This document shows positions 11,784 through 22,618 of a stretch of 64,000 nucleotides of DNA, one piece after another (within the stretch, counting starts at the first letter, position 1; each line of letters opens with the position of its first letter). A program made the position numbers and the translations under genes. Below the pieces are notes generated by a model. That model did no database searches. It had not been told where the DNA came from and worked only from the letters and a program-made list of their open reading frames with translations. The stretch comes from Trichaptum fuscoviolaceum (lineage: Eukaryota > Basidiomycota > Agaricomycetes > Hymenochaetales > Trichaptaceae), in contig CAJSYZ010000011.1 of NCBI GenBank assembly GCA_910574455.1, forward strand, positions 1,612,001-1,676,000, in the 5' to 3' direction.

Positions 11784-14516
11784 ATGACCGACTCCTCGTT
11801 CTTCGTCAAGGCGGCGGAGGTGCTATCGAAATGCCACAAGAAACGAGAGGATCTGGCTGCGCTGCTGCACCCGGAAGAGGGGTTCGCACCAAGTCTTAGC
11901 AAAATATGCAAGAGCAGGTTGGTTTTCGGTGTCTCCACGGTCTGGTGATTTCTGACAGTGCATCAGGCTAGATGAAATGCTCGATGGCTCTCCAGATGTT
12001 GTTGACACTCTCCGACTCGAAAGCAATACATGGGATCTCTTACAGACACTCATGTCTTTACGCAAAACTGAATCAAAACTCCCTCCTTCTGCCCGAGAAT
12101 TACTTGAAGAGAACCCGTATACACCAACTGCCACACTAGCTAACTCTATCATAAAGCACTCACCTCTATTGAATGAACTCATCGTTGTCCGCGAATGGCT
12201 ACACGACAGCGCACCTGCTCCCCGTGCACCAGAGGCCGCAAACGGCTATTGGAAGTTTACACGGCTGCGCCTCTTGCAAGCTCAAAGGATGGGGAACAAG
12301 AAGGAGCTGGACACGCTGGTGAGGGACCTGGATCCGGATGCCGTCGAAAGGGACGATCGTGTGCTGGCCGCCGACGACGCCAACTACGAAAAGGCGCTTG
12401 CTCAAGCTTTGTATGCACACGTTCGGGCGGGAAGGTTGGATGACGCAGTCGAACTTTGCAGGACAACGCGGAGGCCCTGGCGAGCGGCAAGCATACGAGG
12501 ATCTCTCCTGTTTCAATGGAAGCTACTGTCCCATGTCGCAGAGGATGAGCCCGCGAATATTGACCCCGACTTTGCTGACGGGTGGTCTGGAAACAAACGT
12601 CGAAAGCTGTGGAAGTCGACATGCACGCGAGGTGCCCTCAATGTGCGTTAACTGCACACGTCTGACCCGTCTAAGCTACGACTAATCTCCAACAGTCTGC
12701 TCTCTCGGCCCCCGAACGAGCTTTATACGCTGCACTTGCCCCCTCTCCTGCGACTTCTGTCGCTCTCCGAGCTGCTTGTCGCACCTGGGAGGACCACCTA
12801 TGGGCTCAAGTCTGTATTGTCTGCGAAGGAAAGGCGGTTGGCGAGCTGATGCGCGCGTATGGGGGTGGGTATTGGGAAGCCGGGGCGGATGTTGTCAGGC
12901 GCATCGAACGCGCCGGTGTCACCAATGGGCATGATGAGCATGATGGTGAGGTGGATATGGAAATGGACACGGAAGAAGAATGGGCACGCGAAGTCGTCGA
13001 CACTTTAGAATCGATTGCGCATGTCGCGGTCACAGACGGCCCCCCAGCGACAGATCCTTTCCATGTCTCACAGCTTCATATCATTTTAAACCGGACAGAC
13101 AAGTTGATAACTGACTTTGCTGCTGGCCTGGAGTCCGGAGAGTTCAATCCAGAGCAAGATAAGTCAGTACGCAGTTCAACGTCTTTAACGAAACTCTACC
13201 TGATGTCATTGACAGCTACGCAGCACTGACACGCTTCTTTGCACACCTATGTCTCTTTTTACAACTAATTGATGTACCTGTACCGCCAGAAGCGACACAG
13301 GTCATTCTCGAGGTCTATCTACAAGTCCTTGAGGTGAGTTGAAATCCATCTATCTCTGTGGAGTTCTAACGCCATTTCTAGGACGCAGGGCAACGAGAAC
13401 ATATCGCACTGTACGCGAGTGCTTTGGGCGACAACGCTGTAGAACGTTACTCCCTCTTCCTCGTTGGTATGGACCTCTCTAGTGATCTAGAGGAGCGGCG
13501 AGTCGCCCTCCTTCGAGCTAGGGAACATAGTCTGGACATTGTGCGTGTCGCGCAGGTCACGGCCGAAAAGTCTGTAGAGAAGGCATTTGAGGTATGTAGG
13601 CAACCTTCCAAAGCTCCCCTTCTCTGACAATTTTCCGTTTTCTTCTAGTCTCTTCCTCGCATGAAAATGTCATTACCTTCAGTCACAATTCGCGAGGCGC
13701 AGCTATCCGACATGGAGTGGTATCTTATTCGCTCGATCGAATGGACAACCTTCATCGAAGACACGTACCGCGAAGCATTGGAGCAGGCAAACGCAATCTT
13801 GCGCTACTTCCTAGGTTGTGGAAGAGTACAAGCCGCGAAGACCTTGCTATCACTTCTTCCTGTAACTCTGCGGTCGATGCAGGATACTGATCGAGAGCAT
13901 GGTGGAGAGTTCCTTCATTATCTCCAGTTTTTCGCCGTTTGGGATTTGTTCGAGAGGATAACGGAGTATCAGCTAGCCGAAAGCGGCTGTACTACGAAGG
14001 GGGCAAGGGAAGACTGGGTGAAGGGCTATAAATCACTGCTAGATGAACTTCGGGGGAAGATCGTTGAATTGTTGACAACGGAGTGGCTAGTGAACGAAGA
14101 AGAGGCCGCCAAAAGTCGTGAGTCTCTGTGAATGCGCAGTGCTGCTTTCTCTTCTAACCATTCATTAGACGATCAACGACACGCTACGCTAATACGCATT
14201 CGCCAAATATACATCCCGGAGCTTATCATCCGGATACATGCATTGTTAGTAGGCTCAGGGGACAGACTACCAGAGTAAGCATTGCTGACAACCCGTCCCT
14301 TTTCTTACTTCCCCTTGCTTACTTGTCCATATTAGAAATCTGAAACATGCACTGAACTTGTCGAATATCGTCGCTGACTCCCGATACCGCCTGTACGAGG
14401 ATTTCCTTGCAGGCGAAGGCGATCGTCTGAAGGATTACTTGTTGGCTATACGTCAAGCCGTGCTAAAAAGCTTGGAGACGGGTGGATCGGATCCTTTGCG
14501 GGTCTTGCTAGCTTGA
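11784..14516 (+). CDS. NUP84: Nucleoporin Nup84/Nup107
   Basis: Scaffold member of the Y-shaped (Nup84/Nup107-160) complex of the nuclear pore. The ATG at 11784 begins MTDSSFFVKAAEVLSKCHKK; the first intron joins KICKSR to LDEMLDGSPDVVD. An all-helical protein of roughly 770 residues follows. Family-like stretches are LIVVREWLHDSAP, DDANYEKALAQALYAHVRAGRLDDAVELC, RPWRAASIRGS, and later LRYFLGCGRVQAAKTLLSLLP. The last exon ends LETGGSDPLRVLLA with a stop at 14514-14516. No membrane segment is present, as expected for this subunit. Identification rests on the helical-repeat signature and the characteristic CRTTRRPWRAAS turn. A different alpha-solenoid nucleoporin is less likely. Confidence 0.85.
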
Positions 14517-14829
14517 TCCTTTAACCTGTATAGCTATCCTGTTCTATTTCTCTTTATATAGTCAAACTGCGAAACAAATGACATGTAGCACCACGAAGCA
14601 TGCGCAACGTCACTGAGGCGGTGCAATATGCCATTCTGTGTTCGTATTCGGACAGAGCGTTCGATGTGATATCATCGCGAAGGATAGATACATGTAATGC
14701 TGATAACAAGCTTCACCCCAAGGAAGAACTTTAACATTGGTATTCCGCGATTCATTTCAAGAGTTTCTGTGATGTATACATTTGGTATAATACAATGCCC
14801 CATTCTCGCAGGTTCGAGTCGCACATTAA

Positions 14830-15422
14830 TTACACTGGAGAAATGCAAATGACCCACAGTCAGCGCACGGATGTAAACATACAGTGGCAACATACCGCCC
14901 TCGAAGAACCAGGTCTGGCCCTTTCCAGGAGTCTTTTCCCAAAGTTGTACGAGAGTCCCCGGGGTAGGGTTTCCGTGATCGCTGAGGTCGAAGTTGAACG
15001 ACGTTCCGGGGAAGAAAACGCTGTTACGAGTGCGTTAGTCAGGAGAGTGAGATGCCCTCAGTGTTACCTACCGGAATGCATTCCCATTATGATCATCGTT
15101 TTCGATGCGCCATTTTTGCGCATTGTCGGAAGCAATAATAGGGACGCCATCTCCAGGCTGTTGGTCGATGGACAGATACTTGCCCGACGAAACACCCTTG
15201 ATGGTCACCTCGCCGTTTCCATCCCGCTCACTGATCTCCCACTGTACAGATCACTGTCAAAATAACTCTTATCGGTCACAGATTCGGGAAAGATAGACAT
15301 ACCTGCTGATTGCCTTGGCCGTGGACCTCGAAGCCGATGATAGATCTGTTGTCTCCTCCGGAGAGATCGAGAGCAGTCCCGCCCTTCACATTGACGATCT
15401 TGTAGGTACCGGGGTTCACCAT
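14830..15422 (-). CDS. Ricin-B-like beta-trefoil lectin
   Basis: Small cytosolic carbohydrate-binding protein, 139 residues after removing three introns. It has no signal peptide. Three beta-trefoil repeats are marked by the motifs NQQWEI (about residue 38), AQKWRI (81) and GQTWFF (131). The first repeat carries GGTALDLSGGD, a typical R-type sugar-binding loop. The last intron, starting gtatgttgcc, is needed: its acceptor gives the end FFEGV with the stop at 14830-14832. Known mushroom R-type lectins of this size (for example from Clitocybe and Macrolepiota) are made in fruiting bodies and act against nematodes or insects; a defence role here is inference from that family. A TATA box sits 62 bp upstream of the ATG. 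Confidence 0.8.
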
Positions 15423-15483
15423 ATTTGAAGTATAGAGAAGTAGATAAGTGAGGTATGGGGTGGTTTGAATGACACCTCGGGCA

Positions 15484-15491
15484 TTTATATA
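15484..15491 (-). promoter_or_regulatory. TATA box of the lectin gene
   Basis: TATATAAA on the minus strand, 62 bp before the lectin ATG at 15422. This is the spacing expected for a focused promoter with a short 5' UTR, consistent with a highly regulated gene. Confidence 0.6.
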
Positions 15492-17597
15492 CCTGGCGAG
15501 ATCGGTGAGATCATAGCGGACGGGTCTAGCGCGAACATCAGATTAAGCCAGGTCGTACTCGCCAAGCGAGGATTGTGTCACGATGGTCAGGATGCTTGAT
15601 AGAGGCTGTGTACACCGTCGAACCGCATCCGAATAGGAGCAATGGTGCATCGGATTTCTGTCATGTCGCGCCATAAGGCACCAGTGCCATTGTATAAAGA
15701 AACAAGCAGTGACGGGACCCTCAACGATATCGATGGGGTGGAGCACTCCGGACAGAGCGAAGCCTTTAATCTCGGGACCGATACGACGGCAGTGGCGTAG
15801 ACCCGTGCTTTTGTCTCTTTGATATGAAATAGAGCAATTCGTCTTGGGTTATCTGACAGTCATCTTGTTTCTGTGCATCGCATTGCAAGAGTTTACAAGG
15901 ACTGCAAATTTGAAGTTTAGTACAGCATTTGTGTTGGATCTTGCAGATGAGAGCTTACCTGTTCAAAAGATTCCATTTCGACTAAATGTGGTGTAAGATT
16001 GGCCTAGATCCAAGAAGAAACGGGGATGAAGCATCGGACTTCAGGGTAGGTGATGTAGTATCGCCCGGTCCAGTCCTCAGAGCTTCAGAAACTGAGGTCG
16101 TTCGCGACAGTGCAGGTGTACGAATTTTCAACAAGCAGCAGTGTATTCTACCTTGACAAACCAATAAGTTCCGTGTCGTACACTCGGTGAAGTATGCGGG
16201 TTTGCGATAACATTTACAATCGCAGCCCAAAGGGGTGTAAGAATGTCCTAATATATAGGACTACTAGTTTTTTTGAATAAATTATAATAATAGAGAGAAG
16301 GAAAGTAAAAGAATGAGAAGGAAGAAACAACGAGCAGCTAATGTTAGGATGGAAAAGCACAAACCTCGGACGAGTGGCCGGTTCCCTGTGAGAAGCGGCT
16401 GTCACAACGAAGAGTAGATCTTCACAGCGATAAAGGTCGTTTGTTCAGGAGAAACACCTCGAATGACTGCTGGAAAACGGGTGGTAAGTTCCGCTGATCG
16501 AAACGATTTTGATCAACGGCAGGGGATTGTGAGTGTCATTAATCCCTAAATCCCAAGAACACGAGAATGGTTTGCCAGTAGACTTACCGAAAGAGCATGA
16601 CACAGAGACGAATCCGTGCCAAATGGAGAATGGTCTTGGTGTCAAACGGCCTCGCAGGCCACCAAGAATTCCGAGTGGTTGGCGTGATCAACTGCATAGT
16701 CCGAAAGCGAAGGCTGTTCTACAACGAATGGTGTATACCTTCTAGTACGTCGAAGCAGTGATTGCCAGTCGATCTTCGGTAATTGCATGTGGTAGCTCAC
16801 GGAACTCCTTGAACGTCGAGCATCGCTCAGCAGGAGATTAAAAGACGAGACGACGAAAGAGGAGTCCAGATATACGAGAGGTAAAAAGACCAGACAGACG
16901 GAGTGGGAAGTAGACTTGGTAGAAAATGATGAAGTAGCAGCCAAGAAAACAGTTCATATCAGAGCAGCAGTCGGTCCAGGCTGTTTTCCAACGTGAGCAT
17001 AGCTTGAACCGTCCACAGATTCCTAGGATGAGTATACCAGGTAGAGTGTCCTAAAGAACCAAAGAGGCACTAGAGAAGTCCAGGGGAGCAGAATGTGCAC
17101 TTGTGATGGTCTTGATTGCAGTCTTGCGAACCCTTGGTTAAGAGGGGCTGGATCGTGAGAGCGTGAACTTGTACGCTGAGCAGATGACCCTTTGGCGTTC
17201 CCGAAGAGCAGAGCCCTTTCTGGCGAGGACAAGACTGAGCTTAGCCGTAACCCAGTTCCGCTAGATAGGGAGCTTGCAGCACTAGGCTTGGCCTTGATCT
17301 TATGGTGAGACTGCCTGACCTAGACAGTCCCTCCAGCAGGGTGATGCACCACCCTACTGTTAGCAAGGCTCCATATCACCAGAGGGCTCAGAGAACGAGC
17401 GCGAGGTGCGGGTGAGGAGGGTCGAATAATTGGATGCCGCTATATGATGCAGTTCCAGTTCCTAAACTCAAAACTCTTGAGACCTCAAGACAAAAGAACA
17501 ATTCTACTCTTGGTGACCTCTTCAGTGCTCCAGGACCATTTGCTCCTTGCACCGTATCAGATTACCCGGTCGCCCAGCATCCCAAGTCTTGACTATA

Positions 17598-18050
17598 TCA
17601 AGCACTCGCCTCGTTAGCCGGTAATATCTGTGACACAATGGGGTGTCCTGCGGACTTCTCGTCGGACGAATAAGGCTCTTCAACGGCGTCGGTTTCCGCG
17701 ATGATACTCGCCATCTCATCTGTCTGGGATTCATCTTCGGTTTTGTCTTTGCCAGGTGCGCTGTGGGAGTATTACCGGCTCTTCATATGACACAGCGCGC
17801 CAAACAACTATTTGCGACTCGAGACTGATGTCTACGAGGTATATCTCGTCGACCTTGCTGACGGAAGTTGGTGCTGCTCATGCACACTTCGTGTCTGAAA
17901 CGTATGAGACAATTGAGGCACGGTCCTCGTTCGAGAAAAGCGAGGCGAAACGTGATCATCGCCGTCACTGTCGCGAGCGAGATGTCGAATCCTCGAGGGC
18001 AGTGCAGTGAATGCCTCGAGGATGTCCATGACTTCCTCTTCCGTGTCCAT
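17598..18050 (-). pseudogene. Coding-like fragment of unknown family
   Basis: Two minus-strand pieces look coding by composition. One starts at 18050 (MDTEEEVMDILEAFTALPSR). The other is an acidic Ser/Thr-rich stretch ending at 17598 (SQTDEMASIIAETDAVEEPY). Between them every frame has stops, and I could not find a clean splice solution. It may be a small gene with introns I misread or a remnant. I do not recognise it. Confidence 0.25.
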
Positions 18051-18105
18051 AGGGATATCTTACTCCAAGACAGATAACAGTTCAGGAGCGTGATGTGAAC
18101 AAGTG

Positions 18106-18127
18106 TGGTGGTGGTGGTGGTGGTGGT
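18106..18127. repeat. TGG trinucleotide microsatellite
   Basis: Seven tandem TGG units in non-coding or weakly coding sequence. Confidence 0.9.
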
Positions 18128-18653
18128 AAAGGAGTGGAAGGGGAGCAAGACATGTTTACGGGGAGGTGGAGGTAGGAAGTCAAGGAGGAAATTCGGATGA
18201 GATCTTTCCCGACGACAATGCTGAGATTATATACCATGGAGGAGGTGGCTGACCTTCTAGATCATTTGAATCAGCTGGATTCAAGGGCTGACACCTTCGC
18301 TAGACACTTGTCATTGCTTAGCGGGAGCATCGGGCAAGTGGCTGGCAGGTCTTTGATTTACTGTCAATTTCTCAGTGGCTGGCTTGTGCAGAATTTTAGC
18401 AAAGACCCGCTAGTATTCTCCGAGTCCTCGTCATATCTGTCCAAGAGAGAATGTCCCACGCATAAGTTGGCTGTGACTGTGTGACAGCTAATAGTAGAAC
18501 CAGCCATGTCACAGTCTTCAGCCGGACGATTCGGCGGCCGATCCGTCTGAAGGCTAAATTTAGTGACATCTTGGCGAGTGCAGTGCATATCCTCAGCAAC
18601 GGGGAAAGAGGCACAATCATTCCTTTCTCCTTACCACTATCGTTGTCGGCATC

Positions 18654-21600
18654 ATGTCGTCCTTTCTCAACAAGCTCAGAGAGAAGAGCGATGGTCTACT
18701 CGACAAAGCTCTTGACAAAGCCCAAGAAGGTGTTCTGCGCACGGGAGACACACTCAAAGGTGCGCAGCTTTAGAACTTAAAAGGCACGAAGCTGATGCGC
18801 GCTTCTCAGGCTTGATCAACCCCAATCGTGCGTTCTCGTTGTCAATGTGCTAAGAAAAGGTCTAATTCTTGTGCGGTATATCTTTAGACCGTCATGATGA
18901 TCCCCAAGAGAAGATGGACGACAGAGTTCGTGCAGAAATTCGAGCTTCGCATCGTTTCGACAGCTTTGCGGGACAGCGCTCGCAGTGCTCGGTCAAATGG
19001 TGTGCCAATAGTTCCGAAAGGCGAAGGATTCTTGCTAACAATTGATCGCCACAGGCATGTTGACGGTCATGACTACATGTATGCACTGTCCGAAATCCTC
19101 GACAACGCGAAAGAGTGCATCTTCATCCTTGTGCGGGCTTTACCTCTGTCTTTGTCGTTCGCCTTCTAACCTCTCAACTATAGGATTGGTGGCTAACGCC
19201 AGAGCTCTACCTTCGCCGACCTCCAGCATATAACGAAAAATGGCGTCTTGACAGATTACTGCAACGTAAAGCCGAAGAAGGTGTCAAAGTCTATGTTATT
19301 GTTTACAAAGAGGTACGTAGATATGCGAACTGGTCCTGCACAGTACTCATCTCAACAGGTGACACAAACAATGTCAATGAGCTCTCATCACACCAAGGTT
19401 AGTGAGAAGAACTCTAGAATATGAACGCCCCTCAATTAGTCACTATCCAGGTCAACTTAGAAGCTCTTCACCCGAATGTAGCTTGCATGCGCCATCCTGA
19501 CCACATTGGCGCTCAAGGTTAGCTCCTATCATCTATCGAGTATAACTCGTCGTCTTATTTTTAATTAGACACGACTGAGTTTTGGTCTCATCACGAGAAG
19601 GTGGTTGTAGTAGATAATCACTTCGCGTGTATTGGCGGGCTCGACCTGTGCTTTGGGCGATGGGATACGCACTCGCACCCACTTGCCGATGTGCACCCAA
19701 CGGATTTTTCAAAGACGCTTTTCCCTGGTCAGGACTACAACAACTCAAGGATCATGGACTTCCAACATGTCGACAAATTTGCGAGCAATGCGCTGAGCAT
19801 TTTGGAGAGCGCTCGGATGCCGTGGCATGATGTGCGTAATTTTGTGGCTCTGCTCACAGGCTGTGGTGTTGAGGATTGCGAGTAGGTTCATATGACTTTA
19901 ACGGGCGAAGTAGTGCTCGACGTTGCTCAGCATTTTGTTGAGAGGTGGAATGAAGTTAAGAAGCGAAAGGTAACTCCTTCTATGCATAGTAAAAAGAAAA
20001 GAGAACTTATTCCTGCTTAGTACAGGAGCAATAGGTACGATGATGCATCTCAACGTAATCCGCACTCTCATTTCATATACTGTCAGCCGTTATGACTGGT
20101 TGGCCTTACCGCACAATGTAGACTTCGCTCCCAACGAGCCTGTCGTTCGTAAGTGATTTACCTTTTAGCTCATGTCATGAGTTTCTCTTATTCGAACTGC
20201 TTGCTCAGGCCACCCGCATCGCGAAAAGTGGCATCAGATGGGTCGGAAATTTAAGGAGCGCTTCCATCTTCCTGAGGGAGACGACAATGAGGCAGAGCGA
20301 TATCCTCCAAAGCCCCAGGGCTCATGTCGCGTGCAAGCCGTGCGCAGTGTCTCAGACTGGAGCCATGGTGTCCTCATTGAACATAGTGTCCAGAATGCCT
20401 GTGAGTATGCTGAAGCCTCGCAGGAAATGAATGATACGAAACGTCGGATCTCCCTCAGATATTCAATTAATCATGGAAGCGAACCATTACATCTATATAG
20501 GTTAGTGGCGAAGGAATTCGCATTCGTATTTGAGACTGACTCTGATTCCGATCGTCATTACAGAAAATCAATTCTTGTACGCTAAATGCTAGTATATTGT
20601 AAACTAAACTCTAACGGCATTACAGTATCTCAACAACGCAAGATAATGGTCCAGTCAAGAACAAGATTGCGAAGGCCCTCGTTGACCGTATCCTCATGGC
20701 AGCCCGGGATGGTCAAAAGTTCAAGGTTGTTGTCGTTATTCCTGAGGTGCCTGGATTCGCCGGCAACATCAGCGACCAGACCGCCATCAAGACGATTATG
20801 GCAGCTCAATATCGTACCATGAACCGCGGAGGCCACAGCATCTATGAAGAGATCCGACAGGCCGGATACGACCCGTGAGCAGACCCCTCGCCTCTATTAC
20901 TGACAGCAAAGCTTAAGAAATATCACAGTTCCACATATATCAAGTTCTACCACCTTCGGGCATATGATCGCATCAATGCACCTCTGAGTGAGTAGAAGGC
21001 GTGCGCATTTTCTCAAGAAGCAATAACTCACACGCTAACATGAACAGAATCTTTTATCGCGAAGATGGAGGAGAACAGTGGTGTTAAGTTTGGCGAAGCG
21101 CAGGTGGCGTTGGCCAGACAATGGGTCGGTACCCCCATTGAGGGTGGCGAATTTCAGACGACGGTGTCGATCAAGGGCGTTGAAGAGTCCACCGGCGATG
21201 CTGCTGTTTCTGGCGACACGAAGGTGAAATCCGAAGAGGTACCGCTACCGCAGAGCGCAGACGAGGCACGCCAAATCATCGAACGATTCCAGCACGGCGC
21301 AGACAGCTTAAGAGGGGATGAGGACGTCGCGGACTCTGTCTCACAGCACGCTTTACTAGATAGGACTAGCCTCTGGGATGAGAAATGGCTGGGCACAGAG
21401 GAGGAAGAACTGAACTCGTAAGTGGCCCACTGTGGTTTTAGTCAAAAATACTTATAGTGCTTCACAGTTACGTATCAGAACTCCTTTACATTCACTCGAA
21501 GGTCATGATTGTTGACGACAGGAGGGTCATTGTAAGTCTGATGTCACCCGTAACACTGCTCGTCCATTAATGATATCTGGCAGATGGGCTCTGCGAACAT

Positions 21601-22430
21601 AAATGACAGAAGCCAAAAGGTATCTTCTGGCAGTGTACCCTGATGTTGTCCTGTTCTCTAACAACGGGTTTAGGGTGACGGAGATTCCGAGATTGCGCTC
21701 GTAGTTGAAGACGACGATCTGATTGAGTCGACAATGAACGGAAATAAGTATATGGCGTCCCGATTTGCGGCCACGCTGAGGAGGCAGCTCTACAAAGGTG
21801 CGAACAATATGTCGACTTCAACCAGAAATGATATCGCACAATATACGTATTCACACCCTTCCCATTCGTCTTCACTCAGAGCACCTTGGATTAATTCCAC
21901 CGCAAACATGTGATAGCCGGCACGAACAAGTCACCCCTTTCATGCTCCCCGCCCCGACACCTAACGAAGACGACACACAGACTGCGGAGGACTTCCGCGT
22001 CGCAGACCCTCTGTCGGACGAGACTGTTGACCTTCTGGATAACACGGCTCGGAAGAACAGGGAGATCTTCACGGAACTCTTCCGGCCCGTACCATCTAAC
22101 CTCGTGAGGGACTGGAAAGGTTACCAGGTAGGACATTATTTAGGTAGACTTGCGAGTATGCGGCTGACAATCACGAACCTATTAGAACTATGTACCGAAA
22201 GTGAAGACTGGTCATGTTGTCCCGGGGGTGCCTTTGGACAGAGTCAAGCAGCGTTTGTCGGAAGTCAGGGGATCCGTGGTTGAATGCCCTCTAGTACGAT
22301 CTATTCCGTTCCTTCTGTCTTACATTACTGAGCTTATCGTGGCGTATAGGACTTCCTTATCGACCAGGACGACTTCATCAACAACAGAGACTGGTCAGTC
22401 TTGAATCCGACATTGCCAGTGTACATTTAA
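18654..22430 (+). CDS. Phospholipase D, short form (two HKD motifs)
   Basis: Hydrolyses phosphatidylcholine to phosphatidic acid and choline. About 18 introns; protein of roughly 830 residues starting [20 protein letters not shown]. The catalytic core starts with [20 protein letters not shown] motif 1 is HHEKVVVVD followed by [24 protein letters not shown] motif 2 is [25 protein letters not shown]. Both keep the HxKxxxxD pattern. The IYIENQFFI motif is assembled across a 13-nt exon at 20564-20576. The C terminus is [18 protein letters not shown], a usual end for the fungal family. No PX or PH domain precedes the core, unlike yeast Spo14. The short N terminus is a predicted amphipathic helix ([13 protein letters not shown]), so membrane targeting probably depends on it or on the core itself. 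Confidence 0.92.
20564..20576 (+). other. 13-nt micro-exon of the phospholipase D gene
   Basis: The sequence between cattacag and gtacgc completes the conserved ENQFF motif: G|AA AAT CAA TTC TT|T. Flanking introns are phase-compatible on both sides. Confidence 0.8.
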
Positions 22431-22618
22431 AGGATATATATAGTACGCATATGTACAAGAAATGTAAAACGTATGTAGTCGTCTCACAACAATCAAATAC
22501 TAGCCTATGGGAATGTTCACAGGATTTCTTATAATTGTTATGGGCTTTTCCCGGGTCACAGATGATGATACAGACGCGTAAGTCAAGCACTCTGATTTTT
22601 CAATGTTCACTGCTCCTT

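Larger units (their letters stand above)
15492..18653. other. Gene-poor region of about 3 kb
   Basis: Only short open frames occur on both strands. None shows a known motif, terminal repeat, transposase or reverse transcriptase. The part at 17598-18050 (minus) has coding-like composition and is listed separately. A TGG microsatellite is at 18106-18127. The rest looks like old intergenic or decayed sequence. Confidence 0.45.

Noticed and set aside
14811..14821. B-box-like GGTTCGAGTCG that could mark a tRNA
   Set aside because: No T-stem pairing, no acceptor stem and no A box at the right distance. It lies in the 3' region of the lectin gene.
15492..18653. Transposon in the gene-poor region
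   Set aside because: No terminal repeats, transposase, integrase or reverse transcriptase motif could be found on either strand.
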